Both the position numbers and the translations under genes were made by a program. This document shows positions 1 to 6,106 of a stretch of DNA of 9,894 nt, one piece after another. The stretch comes from 2-01-FULL-41-26 sp964587505. Lineage in GTDB: Bacteria; Patescibacteriota; Minisyncoccia; 2-02-FULL-40-12; GWA2-44-9. The stretch lies in contig CAZPLD010000027.1 of assembly GCA_964587505.1 (NCBI GenBank), positions 1 through 9,894 of the forward strand, written 5' to 3'. Numbering within the stretch: position 1 is the stretch's first letter; the number at the start of each line of letters is the position of its first letter. The notes under the pieces are model-generated. The model worked only from the letters and a program-made list of their open reading frames with translations, did not search any database and was not told where the DNA came from.

Positions 1-975
1 GCTTTAATGGTTTTGGCTATGGCAAAACCAAGCTTAAGCCAAGATTCTCTCAAGATGTCGAAGGGCGATATCGAAATAATTTTAGTTGTTGACCGTTCAA
101 TATCAATGCGGGCTGACGACCTAAGACCGACTCGTTTAGATATTGCCAAACGCGAGGCTTTCAATATTGAATCTCTTTTGAATGAGGGGGACAAAGCGGC
201 ACTGTTTGTTTTTGGCAAAGAATCAGTCAAGAAAATTGAGCTTTCAAAAAAATTCAGTGAAAATACCTTTAAACGTTTGGCCAAGGTTTCGTTTCCTGAC
301 AGTTTGGCAGGCGATGCATTAATATGGGATTCCGACTTTGCCTCAATGCTGGAGAATATTTACCGGTCAATGGACAGGCAGGATGCCCACAACGAAGGGT
401 ATTCAGGCAAAAAATATATCCCCCAAAAAAGAACAAACCGGATTGTTATACTTTTCAGCGACGGCGAAGACCAGTTCAGAAAAGATAAGCCCACAACTTC
501 GGAAGAAATTAAGTTCCGGGATGATTACGTCAAGCGGCTTAATAGTGCTTTGGCGGAATTCAGGAAGAGGGGGCTAAAGATTTATCCGGTCGGTGTTGGT
601 ACCCAAAAAGGAGTGAACTGGCTGACTCTTTTAAGAGACTATAAAAAGAACGAAGATTACAACGAAGAAGAGATGATCAATAAAGGATGGAAAAACGGAG
701 TTTCTCGTCTGGATAAAGAGAATCTTATGTTTTTGGCTAAGTCAACCGGAACCCAGTTTGGTGGATATGTTTGGACGATCGAGAATAACGCCACCACGGT
801 TAAAAACTATTTAAGCTCGGTTATTGATTCAAACCGAAGAACTTTGTTTGAATTAAGTCAAGATGAAGATGGTCAGGACTTGTGGCAGTATTTTCTTCTG
901 GCTGCCATAGGAATTATTGGTCTTGGAATTTTAACTTATCCGGTTTCCGGATATTTCTCTCGGAGAAAATTATAA
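1..975 (+). CDS. VWA-domain membrane protein, Bat-like (5' partial)
   Basis: The reading frame is open from the first base, so the gene very likely begins upstream. Residues are numbered from the first in-window Met at 7. The leading ALMVLAMAKP resembles the end of the second N-terminal membrane helix in BatA/BatB proteins (usual wording ALARP). The von Willebrand A domain follows: D29-R-S31-I-S33 is the MIDAS DxSxS metal site and FSDGED supplies the later MIDAS Asp (D152). The usual MIDAS Thr near residues 96-102 (SLAGDAL) is not obvious. A C-terminal membrane helix spans about 296-311, followed by a basic end (SRRKL), so most of the domain should lie outside the cytoplasm. In the Bat family the VWA domain mediates metal-dependent protein contacts; the partner here is unknown. 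The family call is good, and Bat versus another membrane VWA protein is undecided. The gene closes with a hairpin terminator, so the next gene probably needs readthrough or its own promoter. Confidence 0.85.
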   Translation, partial: ALMVLAMAKPSLSQDSLKMSKGDIEIILVVDRSISMRADDLRPTRLDIAKREAFNIESLLNEGDKAALFVFGKESVKKIELSKKFSENTFKRLAKVSFPDSLAGDALIWDSDFASMLENIYRSMDRQDAHNEGYSGKKYIPQKRTNRIVILFSDGEDQFRKDKPTTSEEIKFRDDYVKRLNSALAEFRKRGLKIYPVGVGTQKGVNWLTLLRDYKKNEDYNEEEMINKGWKNGVSRLDKENLMFLAKSTGTQFGGYVWTIENNATTVKNYLSSVIDSNRRTLFELSQDEDGQDLWQYFLLAAIGIIGLGILTYPVSGYFSRRKL

Positions 976-977
976 TT

Positions 978-1000
978 AACCCTGCTGTAGCGGGGTTTTT
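978..1000 (+). terminator. Rho-independent terminator after the VWA gene
   Basis: AACCC at 978-982 pairs with GGGTT at 993-997. The inner GCT/AGC arms extend the stem across one T-G wobble, and a T-run occupies 996-1000. The hairpin begins two bases after the VWA stop and ends 16 bases before the next start codon. Confidence 0.8.
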
Positions 1001-1016
1001 AAATTTTGATTATTAT

Positions 1017-2012
1017 GTGAGTGTGTCAGATTTACGTAATTCTATTCTGGCGACCTTAATTTATTACGATATTTTGGATTTTCCTCTGACCATGCTGGAG
1101 GTGTACAAATATCTTATTAACCCAGGCCGCTTATCGGCGAACTCAGCTGTCGGGACGATCTCCTTGGATCAAATTGCTGAAGATCTCGGGGGTTTAGCCA
1201 GTAGCGGCCGGATCGCCTCCAAGAACGGTTTTTATTTTTTACCGGGCAGAGATGCTTTATATGAACTAAGAATAGCTAGAGAAAAAATTGCTGTTCTGAA
1301 GTGGAAAAAATTTTTGAGGATAGCAAAGTGGTTTCAAGCTGTGCCTTATTTGAGAGCGGTTTTAGCTTCCGGTTCTTTGGCAATCGGCAACACCGGACAC
1401 AACAGCGATTTTGATGTTCTGACAGTCACCAAATCGAGCCGTCTCTATACCTGTAGAATATTTTTGTCTTTGGCCGCCTCTCTTTTCGGTGCCCGCAGGA
1501 CGAGGTATGAAAGAACCGCGCCTGATAAATTTTGTTTCAACCATTATATTACTGACGGAAATTTAAATATTGCACACGAAAGTTTGTTCAATGCTCAGAC
1601 CTACATCAATCTCAAGCCGGTTCTGGCAAGGAACGGAATTTTCGGCCGTTTTTATGCCGAGAATATCTGGCTGAACAAATATGTATATAATTTCAAACCA
1701 GCCGGGGAATTTGTTTTACGGAAAGTTTCTTCAAATTTTTTGCTTTTAGGCATTGCAAGAGCGGGAGAATTTATCCTGAACTCTTTTTTGGGCGCCAAAA
1801 TCGAGGACTGGGCTAAAGGGTATCAGCAAAAAAGAATAAAAGACAACCCCGTGACATATGAGTCGGGGGGCAGGGTTATTTTTAATGACAAGGAACTCGA
1901 GTTTCATCCGCGGTCTTTTGAGGCTTTCGCCATCGGCAAGTATAATGCCAATCTTAAGAGATTCGGAATCATTTCCCACACCGAAGAAAAAGATTCAGGA
2001 TTGACCATTTAG
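1017..2012 (+). CDS. Winged-helix / nucleotidyltransferase-fold protein
   Basis: Protein of 331 residues if it starts at GTG 1017; GTG 1023 is also possible. The only in-frame ATG upstream (882) lies deep in the VWA gene across a terminator, and the next ATG (1089) would cut a conserved N-terminus. No Shine-Dalgarno precedes the GTG. Residues 1-90 (SILATLIYYDILDFPLT onward) look like a winged-helix domain. At 119-133, G119-S120 followed by D131-F-D133 fits the nucleotidyltransferase superfamily pattern hG[GS]x(9-13)Dh[DE]h, with the two Asp as metal ligands. A later stretch, FCFNHYITDGNLNI and a LFNAQ motif, is shared by proteins of this type as I remember them from CPR genomes. The substrate is unknown: it could be an antibiotic-adenylyltransferase relative, a minimal nucleotidyltransferase, or a regulator. 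No membrane segment or signal peptide is seen. The stop codon lies inside a hairpin loop. Confidence 0.75.
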   Translation: MSVSDLRNSILATLIYYDILDFPLTMLEVYKYLINPGRLSANSAVGTISLDQIAEDLGGLASSGRIASKNGFYFLPGRDALYELRIAREKIAVLKWKKFLRIAKWFQAVPYLRAVLASGSLAIGNTGHNSDFDVLTVTKSSRLYTCRIFLSLAASLFGARRTRYERTAPDKFCFNHYITDGNLNIAHESLFNAQTYINLKPVLARNGIFGRFYAENIWLNKYVYNFKPAGEFVLRKVSSNFLLLGIARAGEFILNSFLGAKIEDWAKGYQQKRIKDNPVTYESGGRVIFNDKELEFHPRSFEAFAIGKYNANLKRFGIISHTEEKDSGLTI

Positions 2013-2027
2013 TGTTGCTGAATCTTT
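1989..2027 (+). other. 10-bp inverted repeat spanning the nucleotidyltransferase stop codon
   Basis: AAAGATTCAG (1989-1998) is perfectly complementary to CTGAATCTTT (2018-2027). The 19-base loop contains the TAG stop at 2010-2012. No T-run follows, so this may be an mRNA 3'-end stabiliser or a weak terminator rather than a classical one. Confidence 0.55.
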
Positions 2028-2043
2028 CTAATTAATCTATACT
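2015..2043 (+). promoter_or_regulatory. Candidate sigma70-type promoter for the S55 protease gene
   Basis: TTGCTG (2015-2020, 3/6 to TTGACA) is separated by 17 bases from TATACT (2038-2043, 5/6 to TATAAT). Transcription would start near 2050, leaving a 5' leader of about 30 bases. The -35 overlaps the right arm of the inverted repeat at 1989-2027. A Shine-Dalgarno AGAGG ends at 2074, five bases before the ATG at 2080. Confidence 0.45.
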
Positions 2044-2079
2044 TTCTCCAGATTCTTAGTCCTTTGAAAAGAGGATGAA

Positions 2080-3909
2080 ATGAAGAGTTTGACGAGGCTA
2101 TTTTTTGTTTTTGTTGTATTGATGTTTTTTTCTGTCGATGCTTGGGCAGATAAGCCCAAGATACTTCAGCTGAAAGACCTTAAGCCCGGAACAGAGGCAA
2201 TTGGCTTTTCTGTTTTCAAGGGTATTGAGCCAGAGCCGTTCAAAGTGGTTCTGGGGAATACAATCGACAATCTGGGGAGCAGTTTAATATCGGCCAGAAT
2301 TTCCGGAGGCTCGATGGAAACGCCCCTGGAAGAAATTGGGGCGGTGGCCGGCATGAGCGGCAGTCCAATTTTTATCGGCTGTACCAACCTGGTTGACTGT
2401 GTTTTAAACGGATCCTTGGTCGGTGCCTTGAGCTATGGTCCAGGAAATTTTATAAAAGGCGGTCCAAACGTTCTTCTTACCCCGGCCGAATATATGCTTG
2501 GAGCCCGTGCCGGCGGATATGCGGCGGCAGCCCAGTTTATAAACCGCATGCCGGATAAAATTAACGTCAGCGGCGTAGAGTTTACAAATCTCATGCTGTT
2601 TCCAAAAATGGATAACTTGGCTGGCCGAGGAGGAACACTTGGCAAATGCAGCGGATCTGATGAGAGCACGCTTAAACCCGGTTCGATGGTATCGGTTTTT
2701 CTAGCCAATGGCGCAATTCCTATTGCCGGTTCCGGTACCGTAACCTGGAGAGACTACGACAATATTTATATTTTTGGACACCCATTTTTCGGTACAGGTA
2801 TAGTGAATTATCCTTTTGTTCACGTGGCCGTAGCGGATACGATTCAAACCCCTATTGGTGCCTATAAAATACCCGGTTGTTATCTGGATACCGAAGGCGC
2901 GATGCTTGTCGATGGTGCCTATGAAATGTCGGGTGAGATCGGCGAAACATCGCCTAGTATTCCCTTACGAGTGGAGCTCCGCTTAAATCAAGGAGGAGCG
3001 GTCTTAAACGAAGAGATCGTTCCAAGTCCTATGGCCCGAATGCTTGTAAACAAACTTCCAGGAGTTTGGGCAGAAAAAGTAATAGGCGACTTAAGTTTTC
3101 TATCCATTACCTATCAGGTGCGGGTAAGCATTCAAGATGAGCCTGAGATTTTCTTGAAAAATATTATACCGGTTGGGGTTGAAAAGGACTTGAAGAATCC
3201 GCCAATTCCTTTTGAGGAATTATTCAACAAAATTGACTCTGTCTTTGTAAATCTTGAAAGAAACAGGAGGGATTATAAAATTGACGGTATTAAGGTGCGT
3301 GTGGATTTTGTTAAGAATCTGAAAATTTGGACTAAAAAAACGGCCTTTTTATCCCAAAACAAGGCAGCTCCGGGAGAAACGGTGTATGCGAATGTGGTTT
3401 TGGAAGAAGCTTCTTCCGGCGCCACCCGACAAGTGAGCATACCGGTTAAAGTTCCCGAGGACTTTATGGAAAGAATAGCCAGAGGAGATTCGCCCAACAT
3501 CACTCTTTTAATCCAGGGGGGCAATAAATTTACAGATAAGAAAAGTCCGGCAGAAAGGACTTCTGTTGAAGATTTTATTAAGCAGCTGAATCAGTCTATG
3601 AATTACAAAACAGATGTTCTGTATGTTCAGCAAATAATGCCTAAGCCTAAGGTCGAACAGGAAGCAGATGAGACCAGCGCCAAGGCATCGGTCAAACCGC
3701 CATGGAGGTGGGCTGATGCGGGAGAAGGCGATTTGAGGCAATATCCGAGCAAGAATAAAAATGATGTCACTCTTACCCTATCGCCGGTACTGGACGATTT
3801 CATAGATCTTGATATTGTTCTCAACCTAACAGTTCAATCCCAAGACGTAACCGCTCCAGAGAAGAAAGAAGCCAAACATAGAAAATGGTTCTTCCTATTT
3901 TTGTTCTGA
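2080..3909 (+). CDS. Secreted SpoIVB-type (family S55) serine protease
   Basis: Protein of 609 residues. The N-terminus (basic MKSLTR, hydrophobic 8-19, then DAWA before D24) reads as a Sec signal peptide cut near 23/24, so the enzyme acts outside the membrane. Residues 34-130 match the S55 core: LKPGTEAIGFSVFKG, then G91-M-S93-G-S-P96 with S93 as probable nucleophile, then GALSY and LTPAEYML. A second conserved block near 214-250 carries FGHPFF with H234 as probable catalytic His. The triad acid cannot be assigned by eye. Residues from about 330 on are beta-rich, then polar and charged (about 520-570), ending in KHRKWFFLFLF. In sporulators SpoIVB cleaves a sigma-factor processing regulator; no spore genes are seen here, so the substrate is unknown. 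Unlike SpoIVB, the Ser motif comes before the His motif. The ATG at 2080 is supported by a good Shine-Dalgarno and the signal peptide. Confidence 0.82.
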   Translation: MKSLTRLFFVFVVLMFFSVDAWADKPKILQLKDLKPGTEAIGFSVFKGIEPEPFKVVLGNTIDNLGSSLISARISGGSMETPLEEIGAVAGMSGSPIFIGCTNLVDCVLNGSLVGALSYGPGNFIKGGPNVLLTPAEYMLGARAGGYAAAAQFINRMPDKINVSGVEFTNLMLFPKMDNLAGRGGTLGKCSGSDESTLKPGSMVSVFLANGAIPIAGSGTVTWRDYDNIYIFGHPFFGTGIVNYPFVHVAVADTIQTPIGAYKIPGCYLDTEGAMLVDGAYEMSGEIGETSPSIPLRVELRLNQGGAVLNEEIVPSPMARMLVNKLPGVWAEKVIGDLSFLSITYQVRVSIQDEPEIFLKNIIPVGVEKDLKNPPIPFEELFNKIDSVFVNLERNRRDYKIDGIKVRVDFVKNLKIWTKKTAFLSQNKAAPGETVYANVVLEEASSGATRQVSIPVKVPEDFMERIARGDSPNITLLIQGGNKFTDKKSPAERTSVEDFIKQLNQSMNYKTDVLYVQQIMPKPKVEQEADETSAKASVKPPWRWADAGEGDLRQYPSKNKNDVTLTLSPVLDDFIDLDIVLNLTVQSQDVTAPEKKEAKHRKWFFLFLF

Positions 3910-3914
3910 TTCCG

Positions 3915-3936
3915 AATCCCCGACGGGGGATTTTTT
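3915..3936 (+). terminator. Rho-independent terminator after the S55 protease
   Basis: AATCCCC (3915-3921) pairs with GGGGATT (3926-3932) around a four-base loop, followed by T residues through 3936. It begins six bases after the stop codon and ends just before the groES promoter, separating the two transcription units. Confidence 0.88.
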
Positions 3937-3940
3937 GTCC

Positions 3941-3968
3941 TTGACATTAGCCGCTTTTCGATTAGAAT
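3941..3968 (+). promoter_or_regulatory. Strong sigma70-type promoter of groES-groEL
   Basis: A perfect -35 TTGACA (3941-3946) is separated by 16 bases from TAGAAT (3963-3968, 5/6 to TATAAT). The start would be near 3975, about 20 bases before the groES ATG. No CIRCE operator (TTAGCACTC-N9-GAGTGCTAA) is visible, so HrcA control is not supported. A 7-bp inverted repeat, TAGTAGT (3968-3974) and ACTACTA (3986-3992), sits between the -10 and the start codon and could be an operator or a leader hairpin. Confidence 0.72.
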
Positions 3969-3995
3969 AGTAGTGAAGTAAAATAACTACTAAAT

Positions 3996-4310
3996 ATGGC
4001 TAAAATAACACCACTTTCAGACCACGTTTTAATAGAACCCTTAAAAGAAGAAAAGAAAAAGGGGAGTATTATTTTGCCCGAGACAGCTGACAAAGAAAGG
4101 CCAGAAAAGGGCAAAGTTATCGCCGTAGGCCTGGGTAAGGTTAATGTGAACGGCCCTTCGACAGGCTCAGGGCAGGCAAAACGAGTTGCCTTGGAAGTTA
4201 AAAAAGGCGACGTGGTTTTATTTACAAAATACGGACCAAACGAAATTAAAATAGACGGCAAAGAATATCTAATTGCTAAAGAAGAAGACATATTGGCGAT
4301 TATAAAATAA
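3996..4310 (+). CDS. groES: Co-chaperonin GroES with an extra loop segment
   Basis: Ten-kDa co-chaperonin that forms the heptameric lid over GroEL in the cytoplasm. The full length is recognisable: PLSDHVLIEPL at the start, the mobile-loop region EEKKKGSIILPETADKERPEKG with the hydrophobic tripeptide IIL that contacts GroEL, GKVIAVG, then VKKGDVVLFTKYGPNEIKIDGKEYLIAKEEDILAII. At 104 residues it is somewhat longer than the usual 94-98. The extra length is GPSTGSGQA (53-61), encoded by a palindromic repeat (see 4153-4177), and it falls in the roof beta-hairpin. Removing eight residues restores the ordinary wording NGKRVALEVKKGD. No Shine-Dalgarno precedes the ATG. groEL follows after 40 bases, presumably on the same transcript. 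Confidence 0.97.
   Translation: MAKITPLSDHVLIEPLKEEKKKGSIILPETADKERPEKGKVIAVGLGKVNVNGPSTGSGQAKRVALEVKKGDVVLFTKYGPNEIKIDGKEYLIAKEEDILAIIK
4153..4177 (+). repeat. REP-like palindromic element inserted in groES
   Basis: The core is GCCCT (4153-4157) and AGGGC (4169-4173) around CTTCGACAGGCTCAG-type sequence. It reads PSTGSGQA on the sense strand and PEPVEG on the antisense strand, the peptide signatures I associate with this repeat when it falls within genes of environmental and CPR bacteria. GGC occurs on both sides (4152-4154 and 4175-4177). A 24-base in-frame insertion would explain the longer GroES. No second copy is seen in this window. Confidence 0.7.
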
Positions 4311-4314
4311 TCGC

Positions 4315-4342
4315 AATTTCTAATTTCTAATTACTAATTTCT
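4315..4342. repeat. Four tandem AATTTCT heptamers between groES and groEL
   Basis: Units lie at 4315-4321, 4322-4328, 4329-4335 (AATTACT, one change) and 4336-4342. They fill most of the 40-base gap and leave no Shine-Dalgarno for groEL. The role is unknown: the AT-rich tract could keep the groEL start unstructured, or it may be a neutral intergenic repeat of the kind seen in CPR genomes. Confidence 0.75.
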
Positions 4343-4350
4343 AAATAAAA

Positions 4351-6042
4351 ATGAGCAAACAAATATATTATAAAGAAGAGGCTCGCGAGGCCCTCAAAAG
4401 AGGAGTGGACAAGGTCGCCAATGCGGTCAAGGTAACCCTCGGACCCAAGGGAAGAAATGTTATTTTGGACAAAGGTTTTGGTTCGCCTGTGATAACCAAA
4501 GACGGCGTTACAGTAGCAAAAGAGATAGAACTCAAAGATAAATTTGAGAACATAGGCGCGGAACTGATGAAAGAAGTCGCTTCCAAAACAAATGATGTTG
4601 CCGGCGATGGTACGACCACGGCTACTATTTTGGCTCAGGCAATCTTGGCCGAAGGTTTTTCAGCTGTTAATTCGGGTGCCAATCCGGTGGCGTTAAGGAA
4701 AGGCATGGACCACGCTTTGGAATCGGTAATTAAGTTCTTAAACAGCAGAAAGAAAAAAGTTACAAAAGAAAACATAAGAGAAGTAGCGTCAATTTCTGCC
4801 AATGACTCGGAGATCGGCCAGCTTATCGCGGACGTGTTTAATGAAGTCGGGAAAGATGGCGTCGTAACCGTTGAAGAATCCCAATCCACCGAGATGTCAA
4901 AAGAAATAGTCGAAGGCATGCAATTCGACAAGGGCTACTCGTCAGCATATATGGTAACAAACACCGAAAGAATGGAAGCAGTCCACGACGACCCGCTAAT
5001 TTTAATAACCGATAAGAAAATATCCTCAATTCAGGAAATTGTTCCTCTGCTTGAAAAACTATCTAAGACTGGCAAAAGGTCTTTGGTAATTATTGCCGAA
5101 GATGTAGAGGGAGATGCCCTAGCGACATTAGTAGTCAATAAACTAAGAGGTAATTTCAGCAGCTTGGCGGTAAAAGCCCCAGGATTCGGAGATAGAAAAA
5201 AAGAAATACTTGAAGATCTGGCTGTGGTAACCGGCGGGCAGGTTATTGCCGAAGAAAAAGGAATGAAACTGGAAGCTGTTGATCTAAACATGCTCGGACG
5301 GGCCAGAAGGGTTGTGGCTTCAAAAGATGCGACTACTATAGTAGGCGGAAAAGGAAAACCGTCGGACATAGACAAGAGAGTTGCCCAGCTCAAAAATCAA
5401 ATCTCCAAGACCACTTCTGACTTTGACAAAGAAAAACTTCAGGAGAGATTGGCTAAATTATCCGGCGGAGTTGCTGTCATCAAAGTCGGCGCTCAAACCG
5501 AAACCGAACTTAAAGAAAAGAAATTCAGGATTGACGATGCGGTTGCGGCTACAAGAGCGGCTCTTGAAGAGGGAATTGTGTCCGGCGGAGGAGTAGCGTT
5601 GTTTGACGTGCTTCGAGATTTTAATAAAAAGACCACCGAGCCTGCAAAAACAAAACCAGCGGATAATAAAAACTTATTGAATTTCACCGTCATCATGGAC
5701 GACTTTTCAAAAGGTGCCGCCATAATCAAAAGCATTCTTGCCTTGCCGATAAGAGCTATCGCAGAAAATTCTGGTGAAAATTCTGACAGGGTCATCCGGG
5801 AAATATCAAAGAAAGAAATTGGCTGGGGTTATAATGCTTCCAACGGCGAATACGGCGATATGTTTGAAATGGGAATCATTGACCCCTTGAAAGTGGTAAA
5901 GACAGCTCTGGTCAATGCCGTATCCGTGGCATCAACAATTCTCACAACCGAAGCGGTCATAACAGATATCCCTGAAGAAAAGAATTCGCCAATGGGTGGT
6001 GGTGGCATGCCCCCGATGGGAGGCATGGGCGGGGACTATTAA
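4351..6042 (+). CDS. groEL: Chaperonin GroEL (Hsp60)
   Basis: ATP-driven double-ring chaperonin that folds cytoplasmic proteins with GroES. The 563-residue sequence is complete: VANAVKVTLGPKGRNVILDK, the nucleotide-binding AGDGTTTATILAQ with D86 (equivalent of E. coli D87), the apical domain from about 190, the IDDAVAATRAALEEGIVSGGG signature with D396 (equivalent of D398 needed for ATP hydrolysis), and the Gly/Met-rich tail ending GMGGDY. It is about 15 residues longer than E. coli GroEL. Most of the extra length lies around residues 423-450, a Lys/Thr/Asn-rich then hydrophobic stretch in the equatorial domain. No Shine-Dalgarno is seen; the start follows the AATTTCT repeats. It is co-transcribed with groES by position and ends in a strong terminator. 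Confidence 0.98.
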   Translation: MSKQIYYKEEAREALKRGVDKVANAVKVTLGPKGRNVILDKGFGSPVITKDGVTVAKEIELKDKFENIGAELMKEVASKTNDVAGDGTTTATILAQAILAEGFSAVNSGANPVALRKGMDHALESVIKFLNSRKKKVTKENIREVASISANDSEIGQLIADVFNEVGKDGVVTVEESQSTEMSKEIVEGMQFDKGYSSAYMVTNTERMEAVHDDPLILITDKKISSIQEIVPLLEKLSKTGKRSLVIIAEDVEGDALATLVVNKLRGNFSSLAVKAPGFGDRKKEILEDLAVVTGGQVIAEEKGMKLEAVDLNMLGRARRVVASKDATTIVGGKGKPSDIDKRVAQLKNQISKTTSDFDKEKLQERLAKLSGGVAVIKVGAQTETELKEKKFRIDDAVAATRAALEEGIVSGGGVALFDVLRDFNKKTTEPAKTKPADNKNLLNFTVIMDDFSKGAAIIKSILALPIRAIAENSGENSDRVIREISKKEIGWGYNASNGEYGDMFEMGIIDPLKVVKTALVNAVSVASTILTTEAVITDIPEEKNSPMGGGGMPPMGGMGGDY

Positions 6043-6043
6043 C

Positions 6044-6083
6044 TTAAAACTAAAAGCGGCTTAACGGCCGCTTTTAGTTTTAA
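6044..6083. terminator. 17-bp perfect stem terminator after groEL
   Basis: Bases 6044-6060 pair without mismatch with 6067-6083 around a TTAACG loop; the GC core is AGCGGC/GCCGCT and the outer arm is AT-rich. It begins two bases after the groEL stop. The T-rich right arm gives the U-tract on the plus strand. It isolates groESL from pyrG. Confidence 0.9.
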
Positions 6084-6090
6084 ATATTTG

Positions 6091-6099
6091 TGATAAGAT
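6091..6099 (+). promoter_or_regulatory. Extended -10 element of pyrG, possibly leaderless
   Basis: TGATAAGAT fits an extended -10 (TGn followed by TAAGAT at 6094-6099). A start seven or eight bases downstream would fall at or next to the pyrG ATG at 6107, giving a leaderless mRNA. No Shine-Dalgarno is present. No good -35 is seen, because its expected place is inside the terminator stem. A TATAAT also overlaps the ATG (6103-6108) but would place the start inside the gene. Confidence 0.4.
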
Positions 6100-6106
6100 T
6101 TTTATA

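Noticed and set aside
882..1016. Upstream ATG start (882) for the nucleotidyltransferase gene
   Set aside because: It overlaps the VWA gene by almost 100 bases and reads through the terminator. The family-like N-terminus begins at the GTG at 1017.
3940..3995. CIRCE (HrcA operator) before groES
   Set aside because: The TTAGC at 3947-3951 resembles its first bases, but ACTC and the GAGTGCTAA arm are missing.
3962..4291. 109-residue minus-strand open frame opposite groES
   Set aside because: It is an antisense shadow of groES. Its CPEPVEG peptide simply comes from the palindromic element read backwards.
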